Of a stretch of 64,000 nucleotides of DNA, positions 9,319 to 20,844 are shown piece after piece. The stretch spans positions 1-64,000 of the forward strand of contig JAPPGI010000230.1 of the NCBI GenBank assembly GCA_028874985.1, written 5' to 3'. The notes beneath the pieces were generated by a model. It made no database searches, was not told where the DNA came from, and worked only from the letters and a program-made list of their open reading frames with translations. Position 1 is the first letter of the stretch. Each line of letters starts with the position of its first letter. The stretch comes from Gemmatimonadota bacterium. GTDB taxonomy: Bacteria; Gemmatimonadota; Gemmatimonadetes; Longimicrobiales; Gaopeijiaceae. The translations under genes and the position numbers were made by a program.

Positions 9319-11499
9319 ATGGGCAGGAAGAGACACAAGGGCCGGGCCGCGGGCCTGCTGCTGCTCCCGGCCATGGCCGGGTGCGGGGATCCGGAGGTCA
9401 AACCGGTGGATCCCGTGCCCACGAGCGTGGTCATCGCGCCCCCGGAGTTCACGCTCACCCATCTGGGCGAGGAATATCCGTTCGGTGCACAGGTGCTGGA
9501 TCAGAACGGCTCGCCGATGGACACCTTTCCGGAGTGGTCCACCGCGGACACCGCGATCTTCGCGCTGGACAGCGACCCGCTCGGGGCTACGGTGACGGCG
9601 GTGGCGAACGGCCAGGGAAGGCTGGAGGCCACGATCGGGCAGGTCACGGGCGCGGCGGAGGTCACGGTTGCGCAGAGCGCGTCCCTCATGGAGATCACGT
9701 CGGGCGACGAGCAGGGGGGGATCAGGGAGCGGACGCTGTCGGAGCCGCTGGTCGTGTACGTGGAAGACCCGGGCGGCAGCCCCGCCGCCCTTGTCGAAGT
9801 CACCTTCACACCGGACGAGGGAAGCGGCGCGGTGGGCGACAGCGTCGTGAAGACAGACGCGGACGGGCGGGCGGCGACGGAGTGGACTCTCGGGTCCCGG
9901 CGGCTGCAGTCCGTGACGGTGTCCGCCGGGGAGCTGGAGGACGTGTTCACGGCCACGGCCTTCGCCGACCCGCCCGAGCCGGACTACGCCCTGGCCGGTG
10001 ACCTGGAAACCGCCCGCCCGGACCCGCTCGACAGCGAGATCGTCGAGATCCGGGCCCCGATCGCCAACCTGGGCGACGGGGCGGGCCCCGCGGTCTTTCC
10101 GGTGGGGATAACCGTGGACAGCGTGCCGATGCGGCCCGCCCCGGTCGACCGGATCGCACCCGGGGACACGGTGGTCGCGGTTCTCTTCGCCGGTCCGCTT
10201 CAGCCGGGCAGGCGGCACCTCGACGTGGTGATCGATCCCGGGGGCGAGATCGAGGAGTGGGACGAGGGGAACAACACCGACAGCCTGACCCTGGACGTGG
10301 TGAGCCAGCGTGAAATCAGGCTGGGAGAGGCCGTCACGGTGGAGTCTTCGGAGTTGAACGAGGTGCTGCTCTTCCGGGTCGAGATCACGGAGGCTTCGGA
10401 CGAGGCCATCAACGTGGAGCTCACCGGGGGCGCCGGCGACGCCGACCTGTTCGGCCACTACGGGGAGCGCCCCGGCTACCGCTACCGGTACCGCTGTTTC
10501 AGCATCGGGGGGGATACCGAGGAACAGTGCCAGATGACGCCGACCCGCGTGGGCACCTACCACTTCGCCGTGCACGCCTTCACGGCCTTCGGCCCGTCCA
10601 CCCTGACGGTCACGGTGGGCGGAAAGCCGGTCGAACCCTTCGACATCGAACTGGTCTTCCTGGAAAACGGCACGGCGGAGCAGGACGACGCCGTCAAGGA
10701 CGCCGCCGCGCGGTGGGAGTCGGCGATCGCGCGGGACGTGTTCGACTGGGACCACGACGCCTTCAACCGGGTTCCGGCGGGCGCGTGCGGACCGGGGTCG
10801 CCGGCGGTGTCCGACGTGGTGGACGACATCCGCATCTTCGTCACGATCGACTCGATCGACGGATCCGGTGGCGTCATGGCCCGGTCCGGCCCGTGCTGGG
10901 TGCGGCCCTTTCCGCTGGAGGGAGGGGAGGGCATATGGCTGCAGCCCACCCTGGCCGCGCTCATCCTGGACGAGGACGACGTCGCCGACCTCGAGGATGA
11001 GGAGCTGCTGGACGCGTTCGTAACGCACGAGATGGCGCACGCCCTGGGTTTCGTGCCGGGGCTCTGGGATCGCCACCGCCGCCTCCGCGATCCCTCCCTG
11101 CCCGACGATCCGGGGGCCGATACCCACTTCGACGGGCCCCTGGCGATCGCGGCCTTCGACGCGGCCGGCGGCGCGGACTACGCGCTGGCGAAGGTTCCGG
11201 TCGAGAGCGGCGCGCGGGCCGGGGTCTCCGACTCGCACTGGAGGGCGAGCGTCTTCGGGGACGAGCTGATGACGCCCCGGCTGACCGGTGATTCGCAGCC
11301 GCTGAGCCTGATCACCCTGGAGTCCCTCTACGACCTCGGCTACGAAGTCGACCTGGCGGAGGCCGACTCGTTCAGCCTCTCCGTCGAGGAAGAGTGGGAG
11401 ACGCGGCCGGGCCGGGGCCGGGTCTTCGATCTCGGCAACGACGTCCTGGCGATTCCGATCCGATTGCTGCGGGCGGACCCGCGCCGCGTGAAGAAATGA
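9319..11499 (+). CDS. Lipoprotein with Ig-like domains and leishmanolysin-like protease domain
   Basis: 726 residues. A lipobox (PAMAGC, Cys22) predicts a lipoprotein. Bacterial Ig-like domains occupy about 30-210, a CARDB-like segment with DEGNNTDSL about 215-330, and a PPC-like domain about 335-440. The catalytic region carries HEMAHALG at 570-577; the third ligand probably lies in SDSHW, and a Met-turn (GDELMTP) follows, the layout of peptidase family M8. It should act at the cell surface or in the periplasm and cut proteins. The M8 family is known for broad specificity; the substrate here is unknown. Its stop is followed by a run of eight G and 110 bases to the tRNA gene. Confidence 0.82.
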   Translation: MGRKRHKGRAAGLLLLPAMAGCGDPEVKPVDPVPTSVVIAPPEFTLTHLGEEYPFGAQVLDQNGSPMDTFPEWSTADTAIFALDSDPLGATVTAVANGQGRLEATIGQVTGAAEVTVAQSASLMEITSGDEQGGIRERTLSEPLVVYVEDPGGSPAALVEVTFTPDEGSGAVGDSVVKTDADGRAATEWTLGSRRLQSVTVSAGELEDVFTATAFADPPEPDYALAGDLETARPDPLDSEIVEIRAPIANLGDGAGPAVFPVGITVDSVPMRPAPVDRIAPGDTVVAVLFAGPLQPGRRHLDVVIDPGGEIEEWDEGNNTDSLTLDVVSQREIRLGEAVTVESSELNEVLLFRVEITEASDEAINVELTGGAGDADLFGHYGERPGYRYRYRCFSIGGDTEEQCQMTPTRVGTYHFAVHAFTAFGPSTLTVTVGGKPVEPFDIELVFLENGTAEQDDAVKDAAARWESAIARDVFDWDHDAFNRVPAGACGPGSPAVSDVVDDIRIFVTIDSIDGSGGVMARSGPCWVRPFPLEGGEGIWLQPTLAALILDEDDVADLEDEELLDAFVTHEMAHALGFVPGLWDRHRRLRDPSLPDDPGADTHFDGPLAIAAFDAAGGADYALAKVPVESGARAGVSDSHWRASVFGDELMTPRLTGDSQPLSLITLESLYDLGYEVDLAEADSFSLSVEEEWETRPGRGRVFDLGNDVLAIPIRLLRADPRRVKK

Positions 11500-11611
11500 G
11501 GTGGGGGGGGTCCCGGGCGACGAGCCCGAACTCCTCGATGAGGCAACTCGGTGAGGGAGCCCTCGGGAAGGCCCGCCCTACGGGATCCGCGGACTACGGT
11601 AGGTTCAATCG

Positions 11612-11686
11612 GGGCGCTTAGCTCAGTTGGTTCAGAGCGCCTGCCTTACAAGCAGGAGGTCGGCGGTTCGAATCCGTCAGCGCCCA
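11612..11686 (+). tRNA. tRNA-Val (anticodon UAC)
   Basis: The 75-base cloverleaf has acceptor arms GGGCGCT and AGCGCCC, a D-arm GCTC...GAGC, an anticodon stem CCTGC/GCAGG around loop CTTACAA (anticodon TAC), and a T-loop TTCGAAT. The discriminator is A, and no CCA is encoded. Confidence 0.95.
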
Positions 11687-11689
11687 TTG

Positions 11690-11842
11690 AACATTCAACG
11701 ACGCCACGGAGGGGCGCACGAGCAGCGAGGCCACCCACACAGCGCCGGTCTTGTTCGGGCTGACCACGTGATCCGCTCCCGCCCTGTACATCTTGGCCGT
11801 CGTCGACCTGCCCTCGGCCCGGATGATCACGTGGTCCTTCAT
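11690..11842 (-). pseudogene. Remnant of a TrkA-N (potassium channel NAD-binding) gene
   Basis: Read on the minus strand this stretch gives DHVIIRAEG, AKMYRAGADHVVSPNKTGA and ASLLVRPSV, the pattern of the RCK/TrkA-N domain of potassium channel proteins, where such a segment sits well inside a longer protein. Here it is about 50 codons long, has no channel or Rossmann start upstream, and runs straight into the complement of the tRNA-Val gene. It is best read as the last surviving piece of a channel gene cut off beside the tRNA. A short functional protein is unlikely. Confidence 0.6.
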
Positions 11843-11952
11843 GCGTCTCACTCTCCTCATGGTTCTGCGCCTCCTGTAGGTGTTGCGTTGCCCGCCTGCG
11901 TGGCCGCGTTGTAGAATGGGATCCGCCGGACACCGGCCCTCTTCCGCCGAGA

Positions 11953-14259
11953 ATGCACATGCCCAGACTGGTCCGCACACTCCTGGAACGGCGCGTTCCC
12001 CACGTCCTGGCCATCTATGCCGGAGCCTCCTGGGGCGTGGTCGAATTCGTCGACTTTGCGGTCGAGGAGTTCCTCCTCTCGCCGCACTGGACCCGGGTGT
12101 TGCTGGTCGCGCTGCTGCTGCTGCTCCCCACCGCCCTCATGCTCGCCTGGTTTCACGGCAAACCGGGGCGTGAGAGGGACGGGCTGGCGCGGACCGAGAA
12201 GATCGGTATTCCGGCCAACGTCGTCCTCTGCGGGGCCGTGCTGTGGATGCTGTTCGGGGGCGAGGACCTGGGCGCCGCGACGACCTCGGTCACGGTCGAG
12301 ACCGAGGACGGCGAGGTCGTCGAGCGCGAGGTGGCGAAGGCGGAGTTCCGCAAGCGCACCGTCCTATTCCCCCTGGATCCCGGCACCGGCCTGGACGAGG
12401 ACGATTCCTGGCTCGCCTACGCGGTCCCGTCGGCGCTCGAATACGACCTGAGCCCGGACGAGTTCTTCGACGCGCTACCCTTCGCCCTGTTCCGCGAGCG
12501 CCTCTCCGGCCTGGGGTTCCCCGACCTGCTCGGCATCCCGTCGGCGCTGAAGCGCGAACTGGCCGAGGAGCGCTACGCCGAGTTCTTCGGGGCGGGAGAG
12601 ATCGAGCGCACCGACGCGGGCTACCGCGTGGCTCTGCGCCTGCACGAGGTCGACGACGGGTCGGTCGTGGCCGAGACCCTCCTGGAAGGGCCCGACCTCC
12701 TGGCGCTGATCGACGAACTGTCCCCCCGGGTCAAGGACGCCCTGGGGATCCCCGCGCGGGAGGGCATCGAGGACGTCCCGGTCCGGGACTGGCTGTCCGA
12801 CGACTCCGCCGCGGTCGAGGAGTACTTCAGGGGCTTGGCGGCGTTCATGGTCGCCAACGACCTGGACGGCGCGATCGGGCACATGGCCGCCGCGGCGGGC
12901 CTCGATCCCACCTTCACGGGCGCGCAGTTCTCGCTGTACCTGTTTCTGCTCAGCAACGGCCGCACCGAAGAAGCCCTGGTCGCGCTGCAGGCGGCAATGG
13001 CCAACCTCTACCGGATCCCGGAGCGCCACCGTTTCATCGTCAAGGCCGAGTACTACTTCGTGGCGCAGGACGTCGCCAGGGCGGCCGCGGTGATCGACAT
13101 GTGGGCCGAACTCCATCCGGAGGACGCGCAGGCGCTCAGGTACCGGCTGATCGTCCACCGGATCACGGGCGACACGGAGGCGAAGCTGGCGACGCTGGCC
13201 ACGCTTCAGCGCCTCGACCCCCGGGACGGCGGCGTACTCAAGGAGATCGCGGCGGCGCAGGAAGAGCTGGGCAACGACGCCGAGGCACTGGCGGCGCTGG
13301 CCGAATACGTGGAGAGATTCCCCGACGACGAGACGGGCTACGCCAGCCTGGCGGGCCTGCGGCGGCGGCGCGGGGAACACGACGAGGCCCGGGCGAACCT
13401 GGAGCGGGCTATACTCATCGAACCGCTGGCGCCGGGACTCGTGGGCGCCCTCGCGTCGCTCGATCTCCACACGGGGAACTTCGACGAAGCGCGCGCCGGC
13501 TACGAGCGCGCGATCGGGCTTGCGCGTACGGCGGCCGAGAGGGCCGATGCGCTGGAGGGGCTGAAGCACTATCATCGGTTCCGGGGAGAGACCGCGGAGG
13601 CGATCCGGGTCGCGGACGCTTGGCTCGAGGAGGCTTCCAGCGAGATCGCTCCCATGGTGCTCTCCCAGATGCGGGCCGCCGACCTCGAGATCTACCTCGA
13701 TGCGGGGTGGATCGCCGATGCGGCCGACTTCCTGGACGAATCGAAGGCGCGGATCCCGCCGCCCTTCGACAGCTACCTGGTCCCGTACCTGGAGAGCCGG
13801 CTTGCCCTGGCGTCAGGGGATCTCGGAGCCGCCCGCGAGGCGCACGACGCGACCCACCAGGTGGCGCAGGCCATGGGGCACGGGGAGTTGCTCCAGAGCC
13901 TCCGACGGCTTCAGGGAGAGATCGACGAAGCCGCTGGCGACTACGAGTCGGCCATCACCGGTTACCGCGAAGTCATGGCGACGGAGAATCCCGGTCCCGG
14001 CCTGCACCGCGACCTGGGACGGGCGCTGCGAAAGGTCGGCCGGCTGGACGAGGCCGAAGCCGAATTGCGGGAAGCCCTTCGTCCGATCCCGGCGCACCCG
14101 CGCACGCACTTCGAGATCGCGCTCGTGCTGGAGGCGCGGGGGGATGCGGTGGCGGCGGTCGAAAATCTAAAGGCGGCACTGGTGGCGTGGGAGACGGCTG
14201 ACGAGACGTATGAACCCGCCCGGGAGGCCCGCGGCAAGATGGCGGGGCTGGAGGGTTAG
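11953..14259 (+). CDS. Membrane-anchored tetratricopeptide repeat protein
   Basis: 768 residues. The first 105 residues hold two or three hydrophobic segments (about 15-40, 49-69 and 84-101). A middle domain (about 105-270) with charged, mixed structure follows, then a long array of TPR-like helical pairs (about 280-760) with motifs such as NDAEALAALAEYVERFP and GRLDEAEAELREALRP. The N-terminal arrangement resembles the anchor found in TPR proteins related to bacterial serine/threonine kinases and adenylate cyclases, but no kinase or cyclase is present. A scaffold in a membrane-bound complex is likely. ATG codons at 11953 and 11959 are both possible starts. Confidence 0.8.
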   Translation: MHMPRLVRTLLERRVPHVLAIYAGASWGVVEFVDFAVEEFLLSPHWTRVLLVALLLLLPTALMLAWFHGKPGRERDGLARTEKIGIPANVVLCGAVLWMLFGGEDLGAATTSVTVETEDGEVVEREVAKAEFRKRTVLFPLDPGTGLDEDDSWLAYAVPSALEYDLSPDEFFDALPFALFRERLSGLGFPDLLGIPSALKRELAEERYAEFFGAGEIERTDAGYRVALRLHEVDDGSVVAETLLEGPDLLALIDELSPRVKDALGIPAREGIEDVPVRDWLSDDSAAVEEYFRGLAAFMVANDLDGAIGHMAAAAGLDPTFTGAQFSLYLFLLSNGRTEEALVALQAAMANLYRIPERHRFIVKAEYYFVAQDVARAAAVIDMWAELHPEDAQALRYRLIVHRITGDTEAKLATLATLQRLDPRDGGVLKEIAAAQEELGNDAEALAALAEYVERFPDDETGYASLAGLRRRRGEHDEARANLERAILIEPLAPGLVGALASLDLHTGNFDEARAGYERAIGLARTAAERADALEGLKHYHRFRGETAEAIRVADAWLEEASSEIAPMVLSQMRAADLEIYLDAGWIADAADFLDESKARIPPPFDSYLVPYLESRLALASGDLGAAREAHDATHQVAQAMGHGELLQSLRRLQGEIDEAAGDYESAITGYREVMATENPGPGLHRDLGRALRKVGRLDEAEAELREALRPIPAHPRTHFEIALVLEARGDAVAAVENLKAALVAWETADETYEPAREARGKMAGLEG

Positions 14260-14274
14260 CGTGATGTCAAGTCA

Positions 14275-14303
14275 ACATTACATTATGTAATGTAAAGTTT
14301 ACA
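14275..14303. repeat. Two overlapping AT-rich palindromes
   Basis: ACATTACAT-T-ATGTAATGT (14275-14293) overlaps TGTAAA-G-TTTACA (14291-14303), both perfect. They lie between the stop codons of two convergent genes, in a 64-base gap far richer in A+T than the rest of the window. Similar sequences occur at 24813-24851 and 29529-29592. Confidence 0.75.
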
Positions 14304-14323
14304 GTGGGATCCACAAAAAGCGG

Positions 14324-15529
14324 CTACCCGTCCTTCACCAACCGATAGCGAACCATGTACTGGACATCGAGTTCGTCGCGCTCGATGCCCCAGACCGCGT
14401 CGCCGCTGATCACCCTGATGCTCAGACCGACGGGCGTAAGCGCCCGGGCCAGGGGGGCGCCCTGCGCATCGAGTATCCACCACTCGTTCATCCGGTCTCC
14501 GGTCTCCGATTCGACCGGGTCGTAGCGCCGCAGCCAGATCGTGCCGTCGTCGGCCTGGAACATGCCGCCTATCGCGGGGAGATGCGACGGCCGGTACGTC
14601 GCTTCCCGGATCTGCGATTCGGTGGCGCTGAAGCGACCGGCACGGTCGCCCTCCCGCTCGACCCTTGCCGCGACCGCCGAGTCGAAGCGTTCGGACGGAA
14701 GCGGAACGGGATCGTAGGGCACGGCCGCGGTCAGGAGGGTGTCCCCGTCCAGGTTGATCTTCGTGACCGTGACCACGGCTTGCCCGTCGCCGGTCCACGA
14801 CCGCCGGTCCACGACAAGAAACCCGTGCTCGTCCATGGACATCATGGGGCCGTCCCCGAAGGGCTGGCTCGAGAATGATGCTCCGCCGTCGAACAGGAGC
14901 GCGAAGACATCGCGCGGTTCCCAGCGCCTTGTCCAGATCCGGGCCAGCCTGTTGCCGTCGGCGTCCATGCGCACATACGGCGACTCCGTGAGCGTACCCC
15001 GCGCGATCCCCTCCGACCACGCCGGGGAGCTGCCGACGAAGGTGCCGTCGCGCAACGGCCGGTCGGGCCGCGCGGGGTTTTCGTCCCTTCCGCCCAGGTC
15101 GACCTTGGGCGACACCGACCCCAGGAACTCGCCGTCCAGGCCGAAGTAGCTGACGCGATAGTGTTCCGAGTCCCAGACCCACAGGGAATCCCCGAAGAAC
15201 CCCATGCCGGACGGCTGCTCGAACTCGCCGGGGCCCTCGCCCATCCTTCCGATCGAGTCGGCGGGCGCGCCGTCCTGGGTCCACCGGCGGATTGAGCCCT
15301 CTCGCCAGTGCATCGTATACAGCAGTCCGTCCGGGCCCACGGCCAGGCCGACGATGAACCCGAAGATGTAGTCGGGGTCGTCCATCGAACCGATCCTCGG
15401 GTCGGGGCCGGACAGGGTCCAGGGGTCGGCGGCGAACGGGTCCGCCGGAGAGCCTGCGTCGCCCCGGCAGCCCAGGGCGATGAGCGCGGCGGCGGACAAT
15501 ACTGCGAGTCGTGGCGGCAGGGTCCGCAT
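14324..15529 (-). CDS. 6-bladed beta-propeller lipoprotein, copy 1
   Basis: 401 residues with a lipobox (ALIALGC, Cys21). Repeated GxDGxLY, GEGPGEF and DSLWVWD motifs mark the NHL-like 6-bladed propeller family. Its ATG directly follows the TGA of the upstream gene, so the two are translated in tandem. The two proteins share most motifs, including the closing RDELDV..VRYRLVK sequence, so this is a tandem duplicate. Their divergent neighbour is a TonB-dependent receptor, suggesting a surface-exposed accessory to uptake, but nothing in the sequence gives the ligand. Confidence 0.8.
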   Translation of the reverse strand: MRTLPPRLAVLSAAALIALGCRGDAGSPADPFAADPWTLSGPDPRIGSMDDPDYIFGFIVGLAVGPDGLLYTMHWREGSIRRWTQDGAPADSIGRMGEGPGEFEQPSGMGFFGDSLWVWDSEHYRVSYFGLDGEFLGSVSPKVDLGGRDENPARPDRPLRDGTFVGSSPAWSEGIARGTLTESPYVRMDADGNRLARIWTRRWEPRDVFALLFDGGASFSSQPFGDGPMMSMDEHGFLVVDRRSWTGDGQAVVTVTKINLDGDTLLTAAVPYDPVPLPSERFDSAVAARVEREGDRAGRFSATESQIREATYRPSHLPAIGGMFQADDGTIWLRRYDPVESETGDRMNEWWILDAQGAPLARALTPVGLSIRVISGDAVWGIERDELDVQYMVRYRLVKDG

Positions 15530-16774
15530 TCAGCCCTCCTTCACAAGCCGGTAGCGAACGATGTATTCGACATCGAGTTCGTCGCGCTCGGTGCCCCAGA
15601 TCGCTTCCTCCCCGACGTACATGACCCTGAGGTCCCGCGGGAGGTGTGCCCGGGCCCTGGGCTCGCCGTCGATGTCGAGGATCCACCACTCCCTGAGCCA
15701 CTCGCCCGTGCCGGACCGGACGGGCGAATACCGTTCCAGCCAGATGTTTCCGTCTCCCATCACGCGTGCTCCGCCCACGGCCGGCAGGTAGGCCGGCTTG
15801 TAGGTGGCCTCGCGGATACGGGCTTCCAGGGCGTCCTTCGTCACCCCCGATTCATCCCGGTGCCACGCGTCGGTGGTCGCACGGATCGCGGAGTCGAGGC
15901 GCTCGGCGGGCAGCGGTTCGGGCGTGTAGGGTATGGCGCGCCGGAAAACGGTGTCCCCGGCCAGATCGATCCTGGTGAGAGTGACGACCGGCTCACCCTC
16001 GCCGGTCCAGGCGCGGCGCTCCACCACGATCAGTCCCTCTCCGAATACCGAGTGCCTCACGTCGTCGCCGAAGGGTTGGGAGCCGAAACTGCCCGTGACC
16101 CCGTTGTCGTCCATGAGTGCAAGTCCGTCGCGTGGCTCGTGCGGCTCATTCCACAGGAGCGTGTGGTTCCCGCCGTCGGCATCCATGCGCACGACGGAGG
16201 TCTCGGTCAGCTCGCCCGTCGCCACGAGATGGGACCAGGCCGGCTGTCTGCCCAGGAACGTGCCGTCGCGAAAGGGCCGCGCGGGGCGCGGCGGCGACTC
16301 TTCCAGGCTTCCGAATGCGACCGGGGGTGAGGCCGATCCCACGAACTCCCCGCCGAGGTCGAAATAGCTGGCGCGATATGCGCCCATGTCCCAGACCCAC
16401 AGGGAGTCGCCGAAGAATCCCATGTCAACGGGGCGCTCGAACTCGCCGGGACCCTCGCCCGCCCGCCCCACCGATCCCGCCGGCAGTCCCTCCCGGGTCC
16501 AGCGCCGGACCGTGGCCTCCTGGAAGTGAAGGGAGTACAGCATCCCGTCCGGACCCGGCTCCAGCGCGAATACCGGTCCGAAGATGTAGTCGGGGTCGCC
16601 TTCAACCGTGCCGATTCGCAACTCGGGTCCGGCCGCGGTCCAGGGTGTGTGCGAAAACGGACCCGCGACGGAGCCGGGATCGTCCGCGCAGGCCGCCGCC
16701 AGCGTCACCGCAACGGCGACCGACGGCAATCTGGGGCCGGGTCTGTTCGGGCTATTGTTGGTGATCGCAGGCAT
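15530..16774 (-). CDS. 6-bladed beta-propeller lipoprotein, copy 2
   Basis: 414 residues from the ATG at 16774, chosen because GGGAG precedes it at about 10 bases and a lipoprotein signal follows (VTLAAAC, Cys29); the longer upstream frame has no such support. It carries the same propeller motifs as the next gene downstream: PDYIFGP, GPDGMLY, GEGPGEFERP, DSLWVWD. First gene of the tandem pair, divergent from the TonB receptor across about 250 bases (16775-17022), which presumably hold both promoters. I saw only weak promoter-like sequences there (TTGTGA near 16841, a TATATG-like box near 16867). Confidence 0.8.
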   Translation of the reverse strand: MPAITNNSPNRPGPRLPSVAVAVTLAAACADDPGSVAGPFSHTPWTAAGPELRIGTVEGDPDYIFGPVFALEPGPDGMLYSLHFQEATVRRWTREGLPAGSVGRAGEGPGEFERPVDMGFFGDSLWVWDMGAYRASYFDLGGEFVGSASPPVAFGSLEESPPRPARPFRDGTFLGRQPAWSHLVATGELTETSVVRMDADGGNHTLLWNEPHEPRDGLALMDDNGVTGSFGSQPFGDDVRHSVFGEGLIVVERRAWTGEGEPVVTLTRIDLAGDTVFRRAIPYTPEPLPAERLDSAIRATTDAWHRDESGVTKDALEARIREATYKPAYLPAVGGARVMGDGNIWLERYSPVRSGTGEWLREWWILDIDGEPRARAHLPRDLRVMYVGEEAIWGTERDELDVEYIVRYRLVKEG

Positions 16775-17022
16775 CTGCTTGCGCTCCCTTGGCGCCAGGT
16801 GGATCGATTCGCGAATCGCCGTGCCGCCAGGTGAGGATGCCTTGTGACAAACGAAAGCGGTGGACAGTATATGAGCACCAGTCCTCGGGTGCAACCCGGT
16901 TCCCGGACCGTTCCGGACCGTTGGCCACTCGGCGAATGACGCTCCCCGCGAGTCGGTGTGGACCGTTGCCGGCCCCGCGATCCTCCCGGCGAATTGCTGG
17001 GGCCGAAACGGAGAACAGTACG

Positions 17023-19750
<2,728 letters not shown>

Positions 19751-19761
<11 letters not shown>

Positions 19762-20779
19762 ATCGGCCGCCGGGAGGGGCTGCGGACCCGCCTCCGTGTT
19801 CGCGGATGAACTCGTCGGCCCCTTCGGGAAGGAACAGGTTGTCGGAGATCTCCGCGATCTCCTCCGCTTCCTTCCATGCCTGCTCCAGCATCCAGAGTTC
19901 TCCCTCCAGGGCCCGGCGCTCCTGCTCTTCGTGGAGCGCCATCTCGAGAGCCAGCTTCGTCGGCTTCGGCATCTTGTTGACGTAGCCGGGGACGCCCTTC
20001 CTGTCCCGGTAGCCGTCGTGGCGGGCGACGTCCGCCAGGAACCGCTCGGGGTGTCCGGCGGTCTCGATCCGTTCCACGGCGTTCTTCACCGTCTCCCTGT
20101 TGCCCCCCATCGCGTTGATCCGGGGCAGAATGGCGCCGGCGAAGCGGTGGGCCTCGGCGCCCTCGTACCATGTCTTCTTCTTGCGCTTGCGGATCTGCAC
20201 CTTGAAGCCGGGTTCGGTGTCGCCGGGCCGGACACGCGTACCGAGCAGATCCTCTCGCTTGAGGTTGATGACGCCCCCGCCCTCCGGGTGAAGCTTGACG
20301 ACGGTCTTTGCGTTTATCAGAAGATGAGCCCAGTTGCCGGAAAACTGCAGGATCGAGCCGCCGAGGATGCCCGCCGCCACCCCTCCGGCGACCACGCCGC
20401 CCACGACGGTGATCGCAGCCGCTCCGAAGATGATCTTCCTGCGCCGCCGCCTCCCGAACTGGTCCCCGTAGCGCCAGGCCGCGAACTCGGGACGCAGCGG
20501 CTCGCCGATCCGCACCAGAGTGAGGCCTTCCGGGTGGCGGGCCAGCCCGATGTTCTCGCTGGAGACACGTACCCTCGTGCCGCGAAAGATCCGCTCGCAG
20601 TCCTCGACCGCCTCCCAGCGCTCCTCGAGCGGGGTCAGGTTCCAGCGCTCGCACTTCGTGCAGACGACCCAGAGGCGGCCACGGGCGGCGTCGAATGCCA
20701 GGCGCCGGCCCACGGGGAAGGTCTCGACAACCTCGTTGGCGCCGAGCGGTTTCCCGCAGAAGATGCACGTGGTATACAT
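19751..20779 (-). CDS. Zinc-ribbon membrane protein of unknown family, copy A
   Basis: 342 residues; not a family I recognise. Two CxxC pairs (Cys5/Cys8 and Cys40/Cys43) form a likely zinc ribbon. A charged domain follows, then one glycine/alanine-rich membrane segment (about 115-141), a variable middle, and a conserved helical tail with MALHEEQERRALEGELW and LEQAW. A full paralogue lies at 28330-29382 and a fragment at 28124-28272. The ribbon, the 45-115 region and the helical tail are nearly identical between copies while the part after the membrane segment differs, so the variable middle may carry specificity. The gene converges on the TonB receptor with an 11-base overlap; a run of ten G lies 30 bases upstream of the start. 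Confidence 0.75.
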
Positions 20780-20844
20780 GGGTTTCGGGGTTTGACCGTG
20801 TCACCAGGCCGGGGGGGGGGATGGGGTGGCGGTGAGCCGGCCGC

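Noticed and set aside
8512-11238. Minus-strand extension of the double amidohydrolase beyond 8511
   Set aside because: It lies opposite two genuine plus-strand genes, has shadow-type composition, and precedes a good signal peptide and ribosome site at 8511.
11618-11690. Protein frame across the tRNA complement (TDSNRRPPACKAG)
   Set aside because: This is the well-known spurious translation of tRNA antisense and is not a coding region.
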